Shown here one piece after another: positions 35,879 to 43,355 of a DNA stretch of 43,355 nt. Source of the stretch: an uncultured Lachnobacterium sp. (lineage in GTDB: Bacteria; Bacillota; Clostridia; Lachnospirales; Lachnospiraceae); NCBI GenBank assembly GCA_900543445.1, contig UQRC01000023.1:1-43355 (forward strand), written 5' to 3'. Made by a program: the position numbers and the translations under genes. The notes beneath the pieces are model-generated. The model was not told where the DNA came from. It searched no databases and saw nothing but the letters and a program-made list of their open reading frames with translations. The first letter of the stretch is position 1, and every line of letters starts with the position of its first letter.

Positions 35879-37591
35879 ATGAAGATAGGATTGATTTCTA
35901 TTAACATGCATACGAAATCGCTGAATTTTGCATGCCCAATTCATAGTTGGGCATTTCAGCGTTTTTTAAAGATGCATGGAATTGATTCAAAAGTTATTGA
36001 TTATACCCCTAATTATAATGATGATTTTCCAGCAAGAGAGCCAGCTCCTTATTATGAGAAAAAGTATAAGGCACTTTTGGAAGCGAATCCGCAGACAGAG
36101 GCAGGAATTCAGGAGAGAGAGAGCAAACTTCGACAGTACAAATTCAAATGGGAAGGCTATGCAGCGTTACATGACGAGCGTTGTGAGCGTTTTGATAAAT
36201 TTGAAGATTTTGTACAGACGTACTATGACAAAACCGATGAGAAGTATGACGAGGTTAAGCTTGATCGTGTTGATAGCGGCTTTGATTGTTATATTTGTGT
36301 GACGGATGTTATATGGTCTTGTGATGAATACTGGGGATTTGATAAAGGCTTTCTGCTAGACTGTAAGACAATGGAAAACAAATGGAAGATCTCATATGCT
36401 GCCAGCAGAGGGGTCCCGAAGGAATTGGAAGAATGCGAGGAGGCATATTTTGCACGTGCAGTTTCTGACATTGATTTTGTTTCAGTTCGGGAAAAAAGCC
36501 TGAAAGAGTATGTGCAGAGTCTGTTGCCGGACAAGCAGGTGACTACGGTGATTGATCCGGTTCTTCTGCTGCCGGTAGAAGAATATGAGAAGATCCTTAT
36601 TAAGCCGGAAATTGATCATTACATTGTCGTTTATTATGCGATGGAACGTCCGAAAGAGTTGTTCCAGATGGCAATCCGGTATGCAAAGCTGCATCATGTT
36701 CGTATTGTGGAATTGACACATATACCGGTTGAAGGCGGCATGGTTCAGACGGAGGATGTTGAGGTTGTGCAGGATTTTGCTGCGGGACCGAAAGAATGGC
36801 TGGGCTATCTGAAATATGCAGACTGTATTTTTACCAATTCGTTTCATGCGACTTGTTTTAGTATACTGTTTCATAAAAAGTTCTTTAACAGTAAGAGAAA
36901 CGGCGATAAGTTGAGTAATCTGTTAGAAACGTTCCAACTTACTGACCGGACTTTTGATACATTACGGGATGAGTTCGCGCAGAGAGCTGCACAAAAAGGT
37001 TTGCGTAGACATTATCATAGCGCCCGAATCCTGCTTGGTATCGAAAAAAGACCATTTGACCGTGAGATTAATTATCATAAAGTGGATCAGATTCTTGAAC
37101 AGGAGAGAAAAAAGTCAGGAGAGTTTATTCTTTCTGCAATTGATTATGCAAAGCAGCATCCAAGACCTCATACCGATTATGATGCCGTGCGTAAGAAAAT
37201 CGAAATGGATTTCGCTTATTACGCTAATTCGGTTGAGGCAGTCTGGGTAGGAGGAGAGATTGATGCTTCAAAGGAAGAACTTCGAACCATCTCCAATGGA
37301 AAGATAGAATTTCGTCGTCATAATTTTAAAAATAATGGTGAGACGATGGTGCGTATGGATCTATTTGAACGGAAAGGCTATACCTTAGAGGGGTGGTACA
37401 TTCGCATCAGAGTGAATCGGGAATGGTATTGGGTTCATAAGGATGGAAGCATTGTCAAAAGAGATCAGGACCACAGACCATCTATGGATAGAGAACATAC
37501 ACTGTTTAGGGCAGGAGAAAATATCCCTTATGTACCGGTTGAGATGATTTCGGCTATGATTGCGGATGCTGTCTGGAAAAAAAATGAATAA
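35879..37591 (+). CDS. Polysaccharide pyruvyl transferase-family protein with C-terminal extension
   Basis: A 570-residue protein. The first ~390 residues match the PS_pyruv_trans family, which adds pyruvyl ketals to surface glycans: MKIGLISINMHTKSLNFACP at the N-terminus, VREKSLKEYVQSLLP, VIDPVLLL, and the C-terminal half-site FTNSFHATCFSILFHKKFF (~320-338). The segment from ~410 to 570 (DFAYYANSVEAVWVGGEIDA, then YTLEGWYIRIRVNREWYWVHK) is not part of that family and I do not recognise it. GTG 35870 is in frame, but ATG 35879 has TAGGTGA at good spacing. It is the last gene of the cluster, followed by a strong two-way terminator. It probably decorates the exported polymer. Confidence 0.85.
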   Translation: MKIGLISINMHTKSLNFACPIHSWAFQRFLKMHGIDSKVIDYTPNYNDDFPAREPAPYYEKKYKALLEANPQTEAGIQERESKLRQYKFKWEGYAALHDERCERFDKFEDFVQTYYDKTDEKYDEVKLDRVDSGFDCYICVTDVIWSCDEYWGFDKGFLLDCKTMENKWKISYAASRGVPKELEECEEAYFARAVSDIDFVSVREKSLKEYVQSLLPDKQVTTVIDPVLLLPVEEYEKILIKPEIDHYIVVYYAMERPKELFQMAIRYAKLHHVRIVELTHIPVEGGMVQTEDVEVVQDFAAGPKEWLGYLKYADCIFTNSFHATCFSILFHKKFFNSKRNGDKLSNLLETFQLTDRTFDTLRDEFAQRAAQKGLRRHYHSARILLGIEKRPFDREINYHKVDQILEQERKKSGEFILSAIDYAKQHPRPHTDYDAVRKKIEMDFAYYANSVEAVWVGGEIDASKEELRTISNGKIEFRRHNFKNNGETMVRMDLFERKGYTLEGWYIRIRVNREWYWVHKDGSIVKRDQDHRPSMDREHTLFRAGENIPYVPVEMISAMIADAVWKKNE

Positions 37592-37607
37592 GGATAGTGA
37601 AAATAAA

Positions 37608-37640
37608 TTGAGGGGCTGCCATTTTCAGGCAGCCCCTCAA
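37608..37640. terminator. Bidirectional terminator between convergent genes
   Basis: A perfect GC-rich 13-bp stem, TTGAGGGGCTGCC (37608-37620) with GGCAGCCCCTCAA (37628-37640), and a seven-base loop. The better T-rich flank (TTTATTTTC) is on the minus-strand side, ending the MBL gene; the plus-strand side has a looser T-rich flank. Confidence 0.92.
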
Positions 37641-37647
37641 CTTGTAG

Positions 37648-39528
37648 TTATTTCTTGGATGGTTTGATCTTTTTGACAACACCGCTTGGTTTGCAGTAGT
37701 ACTTTTGACCTTTCCATTTGATTTGGTGGTCGCGAACCAATTTGCCGGACTTGCCAAAGTAATAATTATATTTGCCGAGTTTAACCATTACACTTTTTTG
37801 CATAATACCGTGGGAGTCGAAATAGTACTTATTGCCATTTCGCTTTCCTGTCTGATTTCTAAGAAGTGTTCCGTCTTCGTAGACTGCATATGTTTTATTT
37901 TTGAAATCGATAAACTGACACTCTTTATCATCATCCGGAAGGACAAGCGTTCCGTTTTTAGAGAACATGTAGTAATCGCCGTCAAGCTCTTTTATGCAGT
38001 TCCTCAGCATCTTTCCTGATCCATCAAAATAGTATGTGTCTACCGCATCTTCTGTGTCATCGGAAGACTCATTGTTATCGTTTGAATCAGCAGAGTTATC
38101 AGGTGTTTGCGGTATATCACACCATTCGTTACAGAGAAATGTGCCTTCCGGAGAGAGTGCATAATAATTAGAACCAAGATGTTTGATAACAACGTCATCG
38201 GTATTGTTTACCATTTGAAGCCCGCTTGTACGGAAGTAATACTTTTCTCCATTAATATTGGTAAATCCTTTGGCCATATAGGCATATTTTTCACTAGGTG
38301 ATAAGGTATAATATCGTCGACCATCGTCATAGGTTCTCCAACCCAGATAATCTCCGGTTTCTGAAGAAAATTTTCCGTATCCCATGCGCCCGGTCTCGTC
38401 AAAGTAGAAATAGTGCTTATCAATATACTGAACTCCGGTGAGAGGAACACCATCCTCAAAGTAATACATATTATGGTCACGATAAAATCCGTCTTCACCA
38501 TAAACGGAAATCCATTTGTTTACCTTGTTTTTGGATGAAACCGTTGTACCCTTATAGAGTGTTATTTCATCATTTTTTATATGATAGATCAAAGTTTTCT
38601 TTTGCGTTGCAGGCAGATAGCACATGCCATAGCGGGTTGCGCGTGTGACAGCTCCGTAGGTCTGCCAGCGATTGGTTTCGTCGTTTATTCCGTTAAATTT
38701 GGAATTGGAGGCAAAAGAATAAGTAGGCTGGACTGCTGCGAGAAATTCTGCAGAGTTTCCGGAACCAATTCCGTGGTGTGATAGTTTCATGATATCACAA
38801 TGAAGTTCATTACCATATCGTTGTAAAAGATTGTTTGCCTCATCTTCCATACAATCACCTGCGGTGAAGTAGCGTGTTGTTCCGCAGGTGAAAATTGCTG
38901 CGAGCGAACAATTATTTTCATACGAGGTGTATATGGAAGAACCGGATTCCGTTAATATACTTCCTGAAGTAGCTGCATATTTTTCAGGGTAAAAAGACGA
39001 GGTATTTAACGGTCCGATGATTTGGCCGGAAGCATCTCCTACCATAATATGATCACCGACATTCAGATATACAATGCGGCTGTTGCTCAGTGTTAGAATG
39101 TAATTTTGCAGTCTAGTATATCTTCTTTGATTATTCAATGAATAAGGGGCAAGAGAAGGATCCGGCAGATATAAAGTATCTACGTGGATATTGGCTGCTT
39201 CGAGTTGCTTTAATCCGGCAAGCATATTGGTAGATGATGCTCCGACATGGTCTTTGTGAAGATGGCTGAACATGATGTCTACGTTGGTAGCACCAATAGC
39301 AACGAGCTGCTTTATAATCGCAGTAGTATGCGAGGCTGAACCTAAATCAATAAGTAAATAATGTCCCTTGGATTCCAGCAGAACGGAATCGCCCTTCTCA
39401 TCTCCCGGTAAATACATGGCATAGATGTTTAATTCAGAATCGGATGTATCTGCATATACATTTGTTGAGGGGAAAAAAGTAAAAAAGAATGAAAAAATAA
39501 GTAAAACAGCAATTATTTTTTTTGACAT
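37648..39528 (-). CDS. Secreted metallo-beta-lactamase-fold enzyme with cell-wall-binding repeats
   Basis: A 626-residue exported protein. The signal peptide ends near TNVYA-DTS (residue 26). A metallo-beta-lactamase domain (~30-320) has the zinc motif HLHKDH at 89-94, Asp225 in FTAGDCMED and His251-His252 in LSHHGIG, a spacing that resembles ComEC/Rec2-type enzymes. From ~345 to the end are about eight aromatic-Gly repeats of the cell-wall/choline-binding type (YYFRTSG, YYFDSHG, YNYYFGKSGKLV and similar), with an acidic Asp/Asn/Ser insert at ~470-495. AGGAAGG lies seven bases before the ATG. The overall plan, a secreted MBL enzyme plus binding repeats, recalls pneumococcal Pce (phosphorylcholine esterase). 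It is convergent with the LicD/TagF cluster, so hydrolysis of a phosphodiester on that polymer is an attractive inference. Nuclease-like activity cannot be excluded. Confidence 0.88.
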   Translation of the reverse strand: MSKKIIAVLLIFSFFFTFFPSTNVYADTSDSELNIYAMYLPGDEKGDSVLLESKGHYLLIDLGSASHTTAIIKQLVAIGATNVDIMFSHLHKDHVGASSTNMLAGLKQLEAANIHVDTLYLPDPSLAPYSLNNQRRYTRLQNYILTLSNSRIVYLNVGDHIMVGDASGQIIGPLNTSSFYPEKYAATSGSILTESGSSIYTSYENNCSLAAIFTCGTTRYFTAGDCMEDEANNLLQRYGNELHCDIMKLSHHGIGSGNSAEFLAAVQPTYSFASNSKFNGINDETNRWQTYGAVTRATRYGMCYLPATQKKTLIYHIKNDEITLYKGTTVSSKNKVNKWISVYGEDGFYRDHNMYYFEDGVPLTGVQYIDKHYFYFDETGRMGYGKFSSETGDYLGWRTYDDGRRYYTLSPSEKYAYMAKGFTNINGEKYYFRTSGLQMVNNTDDVVIKHLGSNYYALSPEGTFLCNEWCDIPQTPDNSADSNDNNESSDDTEDAVDTYYFDGSGKMLRNCIKELDGDYYMFSKNGTLVLPDDDKECQFIDFKNKTYAVYEDGTLLRNQTGKRNGNKYYFDSHGIMQKSVMVKLGKYNYYFGKSGKLVRDHQIKWKGQKYYCKPSGVVKKIKPSKK

Positions 39529-39570
39529 TTGAAAACCTTCCTATTTCATTAAAATATTACAACAAAAGCG

Positions 39571-39599
39571 ATTATAGCACATTTTGACGATTAGTTGAA
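39571..39599 (-). promoter_or_regulatory. Promoter of the MBL gene
   Basis: On the minus strand TATAAT (39571-39576) has an extended TGC immediately upstream. A poor -35, TTCAAC (39594-39599), lies 17 bases away and falls inside the first copy of the 25-bp tandem repeat. Confidence 0.55.
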
Positions 39600-39640
39600 G
39601 GGAGATTGATAGGAATTAGTTGAAGGGAGATTGATAGGAA
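39591..39640. repeat. Perfect 25-bp tandem duplication between divergent genes
   Basis: Two identical copies of a 25-base unit beginning TTAGTTGAAGGGAG, at 39591-39615 and 39616-39640, with no spacer. They lie between the minus-strand promoter at 39571 and the plus-strand promoter at 39645. Confidence 0.95.
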
Positions 39641-39644
39641 GTAG

Positions 39645-39673
39645 TGGACATGGAAAAGTCAGGGTGCTATGAT
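39645..39673 (+). promoter_or_regulatory. Promoter of the acyltransferase gene
   Basis: TGGACA (39645-39650), a 17-base spacer, and TATGAT (39668-39673) with an extended TGC before it. The leader to GTG 39701 is only about 20 nt. Confidence 0.65.
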
Positions 39674-39700
39674 GGAACATGATCTATATTACAAGAAAGT

Positions 39701-40765
39701 GTGTTTACAGTGGAAGAAAAACGATTAGCAATTCAAAATGGAAAATTTAATTTAGAGGCGATTAGTACATATCGAAATGAGATTTATGGTTTGAGTATAT
39801 TCTGGGTTATGCTTTTTCATATGTGCGAAAGTCATTACTTTCCGGCGTTGGAAAATGCTCCAATATACAACCATCTGATGATAATTCTCGGAATGGGAAA
39901 CATGGGTGTGGATGTATTCTTGTTTTTATCAGGAATCTGTCTGTATTTTTCGTTTACCAGGGAACCGGATACCTATGCATTTATCAGAAAACGGGTTGCG
40001 CGAATTATGTATCCGGTATGTCTTACCAGTATGTTATTATGGATCCGATATCTTGTCATGCACAGAATATCTGTATGGGGATTTATCAACCGGGTATTTT
40101 TGATTCAATACTGGGTTGATGGTGACAGACAGATTTGGTACATATCTTTGATCATGCTGCTTTATCTTGCGTATCCGTACATCTATCAATATATGTTCAA
40201 AAAAAAGGATGATAGAAGTTTGGTACTTCGCGCAATAATCATGATCGGAGCAATTGTGATCATTACGATAGGATTGGCTTTAGAATATCCGAAGGTTTAT
40301 GATGCAATCGACCTTGCACTTCCAAGGGTCCCTATCTTTTTAACCGGATGTATTGTAGGAAAATTTGTATATGAACGACGGAAGATATCGGCAGTGATAC
40401 CGCTTGGCATAATTGTGGTATTTGTGGCTGGATATAACCTGACGAATAAATGGAACATATATCAGGATTATGCGGAGCGATACATATACTGGATAGGAGG
40501 TTTGGCGGTTGCATTTCTTTTGGCAATATTATTTAGTTATACTCCGAAGTGGTTCAATCATATATGGAGCAAATGGGGAATCCTTTCATTAGAAATATAT
40601 CTTACACATATCGTAATCCGCAGAGAATTGGCAACGAAGTTTGCAAAGACTCATTTGGGTTTAACGTGGTGGATGAATATACTGGTTATATTTGCGGGTG
40701 CATATATCTGGGCCAAGCTGACCGCATGGATCGTGAAGAAGATGAATATGAAGAAAGTCGGATGA
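39701..40765 (+). CDS. Acyltransferase-3 family membrane protein
   Basis: A 354-residue protein of the Acyl_transf_3 type with about ten hydrophobic helices. Family marks are the RNEIYGLSIFWVMLFHM segment with the conserved His (~residue 41), GNMGVDVFLFLSGICLYFSF, FIRKRVARIMYPV, IWYISLIMLLYLAYPYIY, and the C-terminal SLEIYLTHIVIRR. Such proteins move acetyl or other acyl groups across the membrane onto surface glycans. The start GTG 39701 has only a weak Shine-Dalgarno (AAGAAAG); V4 (GTG 39710) is an alternative. It has its own promoter and terminator, next to but separate from the polymer cluster, so it may O-acylate that polymer (inference). Confidence 0.9.
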   Translation: MFTVEEKRLAIQNGKFNLEAISTYRNEIYGLSIFWVMLFHMCESHYFPALENAPIYNHLMIILGMGNMGVDVFLFLSGICLYFSFTREPDTYAFIRKRVARIMYPVCLTSMLLWIRYLVMHRISVWGFINRVFLIQYWVDGDRQIWYISLIMLLYLAYPYIYQYMFKKKDDRSLVLRAIIMIGAIVIITIGLALEYPKVYDAIDLALPRVPIFLTGCIVGKFVYERRKISAVIPLGIIVVFVAGYNLTNKWNIYQDYAERYIYWIGGLAVAFLLAILFSYTPKWFNHIWSKWGILSLEIYLTHIVIRRELATKFAKTHLGLTWWMNILVIFAGAYIWAKLTAWIVKKMNMKKVG

Positions 40766-40773
40766 TGAGTAGA

Positions 40774-40800
40774 GCATAGGAAACTATGCCCTATTTTTTT
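40774..40800 (+). terminator. Terminator of the acyltransferase gene
   Basis: GCATAG, a GAAA tetraloop, CTATGC (40774-40789), then CCTA and seven T. Confidence 0.8.
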
Positions 40801-40801
40801 G

Positions 40802-40830
40802 TTGATTTTTGGAAAAGATATATGTATAAT
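40802..40830 (+). promoter_or_regulatory. Promoter of the LysR-transporter unit
   Basis: TTGATT (40802-40807), a 17-base spacer, TATAAT (40825-40830), starting one base after the previous terminator's T-run. Confidence 0.7.
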
Positions 40831-40861
40831 AAAAAACTGATAGTGATATAAATAAAACATA

Positions 40862-41809
40862 ATGGCTGGGAAAATGGAATTATCAGAACAATATTTATTA
40901 GATATCATTCGTTGGGGAAGTCTGACAAATGCCGCAAAAAAATTAGGAATTTCACAACCGGCACTCAGCCTTGCGCTTACGAATCTTGAAAAAAAAATAG
41001 GTGTTACACTGGTCGACCGTAAAAATAAGCCGGTTTGTCTGACAGAAGAGGGATGTATTTATGTTGATTATCTTCTGAAGAAAGAAGAACTTACCAAGCA
41101 GATGAAGAAGGAAATCTCAGATGTCGGGGTTTTTAAGAAAACCGTGCTGACAATTGGTGGGGCAACTGTTTATATTGAATCTTTAGTGACTAATGTAATA
41201 CCGTTATTGTTGGAGAAGTATCCGGAGTGTCAGATTAATATGAGAATTGAATCACTGGATGAATTGATTCAGAATGCATTAAAAGGCAATATCGATTGTT
41301 TTGTCTGCACGGATGAAAATAACATACCGGATGATTTTACTTTACTTCCGATTCGAAAAGAACGTTTATATTTATGTGTTCCTTCAAATTACAAATTGAA
41401 TGAAGTTTTGCGTGAAAAGCAGGTCGGAATCGGAGAAATAAAGCAGATTGCAGATTACAAAATATTTGAGAATGAGAATTTTATCAATTTGCCGGCTACA
41501 TTTCCTCTTCAAAAAAGAATGAACAGCTTTTATGAGGAGAACAAAATGAAAATTAGTTCGTCAATTACAGTCAACCAGGTGTCAACAGCCGTTGCATTGG
41601 CAGAAAAAGGATTGGGGATCGTAGTGGCTTCGGAAGAAGCTCTGATGAGCCGGCAGTTTGGAAATCAGGTATGTTTGTATTCGTTACCGGATGAAGTATC
41701 GGGACGTAATATTTATCTGGCATATGATTCAAAAAAATATATTTCCAAGGCATGTAAACTCTTTATTAAACTAATTACGAAAGGAAACGAAAACAATGAA
41801 ACATTCTAA
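40862..41809 (+). CDS. LysR-family transcriptional regulator
   Basis: A 315-residue LTTR. The winged helix-turn-helix (~5-65) reads DIIRWGSLTNAAKKLGISQP then ALSLALTNLEKKIGVTLVDR. The effector-binding domain (~95-305) shows the two-lobe pattern (VLTIGGATVYIESLVTNVIPLL, VALAEKGLGIVVASEEAL). ATG 40862 lacks a Shine-Dalgarno; ATG 40874 has a purine run too close to it, so the start is uncertain by four residues. Its 3' end overlaps the transporter gene by 14 bases on the same strand, whereas LysR genes are more often divergent from their targets. It probably senses the transported carboxylate or a metabolite of it (inference). Confidence 0.92.
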   Translation: MAGKMELSEQYLLDIIRWGSLTNAAKKLGISQPALSLALTNLEKKIGVTLVDRKNKPVCLTEEGCIYVDYLLKKEELTKQMKKEISDVGVFKKTVLTIGGATVYIESLVTNVIPLLLEKYPECQINMRIESLDELIQNALKGNIDCFVCTDENNIPDDFTLLPIRKERLYLCVPSNYKLNEVLREKQVGIGEIKQIADYKIFENENFINLPATFPLQKRMNSFYEENKMKISSSITVNQVSTAVALAEKGLGIVVASEEALMSRQFGNQVCLYSLPDEVSGRNIYLAYDSKKYISKACKLFIKLITKGNENNETF

Positions 41810-43214
41810 GAAGATTAACCTGTTGCTCGGACCGGTATTGTTGTTACTGTGTACGTTATTGCTTCCGGCAAGCGTATTTACAACTTATCAAAGTCGTGCG
41901 GCAATCGGAACCGTTGCATGGATGGCATGGTGGTGGGTGACAGGACCTGTTGACTATGCAGTGACGGCTTTTCTGCCGATTGCAGTAAATGCATTCATGC
42001 AGATTACAGATATGAGTACGGTAATTGCAAATTATGCATCGGAGACGATCCTTTTATTATTGGGAGCATCCATTCTTACTATATCATGGGAAAAGACCGG
42101 ACTTGATAAGCGAATCGCATCCGTATTTTTAAAAATGATTGGCGATAATTTCCGCTATCAGTTGATTTTCTGGTTTATATTATCCTTATTGCTTTCATCG
42201 ATCCTTCCAAATGCGGTAGTCTGTGCAACGGTCACTCCGATTGCTGTATCGATGCTTACCTATATTGGGGAGGGCAACATTAAAGAAAGTCGGGTTGGAT
42301 CCAAGCTTTTACTGACCATTGCATATGCAGCAGGTCTTGGAGGTCTTGCTTCTCCACTTGGCGGTGCGATGAATCTTGTAACCGTTGATTATTTACAGCA
42401 GCTTAGCGGACAGGAATATATGTATGTATCTTGGGTTGTTCGTTTCCTGCCGATCATGATTGTACTTATTATAAGTAACTTGTTGTTCATGCTTCGGAAT
42501 GTCGGAAAAGACGAAACGCTTGGTAACGCAAACAATTTTTTTGAGCAGGAATATAGCAAGATGCCTCCGATGTCGATCGAGGAAAAATTATCTCTGGCTT
42601 TGTTTGTAATTGCAACCGTATTGGCCTTTACCCGCCAGCTGTATCAGAATATTTTACCGGGCTTAAAACCGGCGTATGCATTCATTATCTGTGCAATCTT
42701 ATCTTTCCTTATTACCGACAAAGAGGGAAAGCGCCTGATGCAGTGGAAATCGGTTCAGACATGTATCATTTGGGAACTGATCTATATCTTTGCAGGTGGA
42801 CTGGCAGCAGGAACATTGATCAATGGATCCGGAGCAGCAGAAAATATCGGAACATGGGTTGCTGGAATCAATCTTAACGGTGGATTTACAACGATCCTCG
42901 TTATCATAACATTGACGTTGATTCTTTCGGACGTAACATCAAATACTGCAACAGCAGCGGTCGCAATTCCGATTGTTATTTCGATTATTCAGGGAATCGG
43001 AAAGAATCCGATTCCGTATGTTTACATAGCGTCTATCGGCGTGAATTTGTCTTACATGCTTCCAACATCGATCCGTGCAATTCCTGTCGGATATGGAATG
43101 GAACCAAAGTATATGCTGAAGGAAGGATGGAAAATTACAATCCTTGTTATTGTATTGATGTCTGTACTCAGCTATCTGTTACTGAATTACTGGCCGGCAT
43201 TCAGCACGATATAA
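41796..43214 (+). CDS. SLC13/DASS-family anion:sodium symporter
   Basis: A 472-residue polytopic protein with about 11-12 TM helices, of the divalent anion:Na+ symporter family (di- or tricarboxylates, or sulfate). Visible marks are the two Ser-Asn-type sites expected of the fold: the hairpin region SSILPNAVVCATVTPIA (~133-149) with AGLGGLASPLGGAMNLV after it, and in the second half LSDVTSNTATAAVAIPI (~393-409) followed by GVNLSYMLPTSIRA. The N-terminus has a positive MKHSKK and then a hydrophobic helix. AAAGGA precedes the ATG, which lies inside the LysR gene. The substrate is probably a carboxylate such as succinate, malate or citrate, but sequence alone does not decide. Confidence 0.9.
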   Translation: MKHSKKINLLLGPVLLLLCTLLLPASVFTTYQSRAAIGTVAWMAWWWVTGPVDYAVTAFLPIAVNAFMQITDMSTVIANYASETILLLLGASILTISWEKTGLDKRIASVFLKMIGDNFRYQLIFWFILSLLLSSILPNAVVCATVTPIAVSMLTYIGEGNIKESRVGSKLLLTIAYAAGLGGLASPLGGAMNLVTVDYLQQLSGQEYMYVSWVVRFLPIMIVLIISNLLFMLRNVGKDETLGNANNFFEQEYSKMPPMSIEEKLSLALFVIATVLAFTRQLYQNILPGLKPAYAFIICAILSFLITDKEGKRLMQWKSVQTCIIWELIYIFAGGLAAGTLINGSGAAENIGTWVAGINLNGGFTTILVIITLTLILSDVTSNTATAAVAIPIVISIIQGIGKNPIPYVYIASIGVNLSYMLPTSIRAIPVGYGMEPKYMLKEGWKITILVIVLMSVLSYLLLNYWPAFSTI

Positions 43215-43223
43215 AAAGTTTTG

Positions 43224-43252
43224 TTGACAATTTATATGTCGAATGTTAGTAT
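43224..43252 (+). promoter_or_regulatory. Strong sigma-A-type promoter overlapping the final terminator
   Basis: TTGACA (43224-43229), a 17-base spacer, TAGTAT (43247-43252). The last base of the -10 is the first base of the terminator stem that follows. The transcript would begin near 43259 and lead out of the window. Confidence 0.7.
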
Positions 43253-43306
43253 GCGATATGTGGTTGTCTGTCTTCTAAGAGGCAGATGATCGCATATCGC
43301 ATTTTT
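43252..43306 (+). terminator. Terminator of the transporter gene
   Basis: TGCGATATG (43252-43260) pairs perfectly with CATATCGCA (43293-43301). An inner stem, CTGTCTT with GAGGCAG, closes a CTAA loop. Five T follow. Confidence 0.85.
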
Positions 43307-43332
43307 ATTGATATAGCGTGTTATGATAGAGA

Positions 43333-43355
43333 CTTGAAAGAATTTTTCAAGTTTT
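43333..43355 (+). terminator. Short hairpin with T-run at the window edge
   Basis: CTTGAAA (43333-43339), a five-base loop, TTTCAAG (43345-43351), then four T at the end of the window. It could end a short RNA started by the promoter at 43224, or it could be part of a longer leader; the edge cuts it off. Confidence 0.4.

Noticed and set aside
26833..37591. Surface-polymer cluster as recently acquired foreign DNA
   Set aside because: No transposase, integrase, tRNA or attachment-site repeat borders it, and base composition looks by eye like its neighbours. Such loci often vary between strains, but this window alone does not show transfer.
37788..38501. Plus- and minus-strand open frames inside the MBL gene
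   Set aside because: They are frame shadows of the aromatic-Gly repeat region with no ribosome binding sites.

Overview
The window looks like chromosomal DNA of a low-to-mid GC Clostridia, most likely a motile member of the Lachnospiraceae (Roseburia/Agathobacter/Butyrivibrio type). The reasons are Gram-positive ribosome binding sites throughout, several near-consensus sigma-A promoters, secreted wall hydrolases with SH3b and FN3 modules, a cdaA-cdaR-glmM operon, a YjfB-type putative motility protein and a comF-yvyF pair (yvyF is a flagellar-region gene in Bacillus). No rRNA, tRNA, CRISPR array, prophage or transposase was seen. The genus is an inference.

Layout. (1) 1-493: a gene-free stretch filled by one ~446-bp imperfect palindrome, followed by the minus-strand yjfB-like gene. 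(2) 0.8-5.6 kb: three secreted peptidoglycan hydrolases (SH3b-NlpC/P60, GH25-FN3x3, Amidase_3-FN3x2); the first has a consensus promoter and a WalR-type box. (3) 5.64-6.1 kb: an intergenic stretch with a four-box DnaA cluster and a perfect 19-bp palindrome. (4) 6.1-7.7 kb: a divergent WecG/TagA-like protein and a YitT-family membrane protein. (5) 7.8-12 kb: PucR-type regulator, ftsE, ftsX, ctpA. (6) 12.06-15.2 kb: prfB with its programmed frameshift, then a membrane zinc-ribbon protein and an SPFH zinc-ribbon protein. (7) 15.3-19.7 kb: ThrR/PheB-type ACT protein, hom, glpK, comF, yvyF-like.

(8) 19.8-26.6 kb: a seven-gene unit with two unrecognised membrane proteins, cdaA, cdaR, glmM, an HPr-like protein and a polyprenyl-phosphate sugar-phosphate transferase. 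It joins c-di-AMP synthesis, amino-sugar supply for the wall and priming of a surface glycan. (9) 26.8-37.6 kb: an eight-gene surface-polymer cluster: GT2, a tandem double-LicD protein, an ABC exporter pair (TagG/TagH or Wzm/Wzt type), a TagF-like polymerase, an IspD/TarI-like cytidylyltransferase, an SDR and a pyruvyl-transferase-family protein. (10) 37.6-39.5 kb, minus strand: a secreted metallo-beta-lactamase-fold enzyme with C-terminal cell-wall-binding repeats, convergent with the polymer cluster. (11) 39.7-43.2 kb: an acyltransferase-3 protein, a LysR regulator and an SLC13/DASS transporter, with a promoter embedded in the final terminator.

The main candidates for something undescribed are these. 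First, regions 9 and 10 together: an IspD-like enzyme, an SDR and a two-domain LicD protein resemble in outline the animal ISPD/fukutin/FKRP ribitol-phosphate pathway, next to a secreted MBL enzyme whose architecture recalls pneumococcal phosphorylcholine esterase. Second, the 446-bp palindrome. Third, the DnaA-box cluster away from any visible replication gene. Functions of individual proteins are assigned from remembered family motifs; no database search was run.
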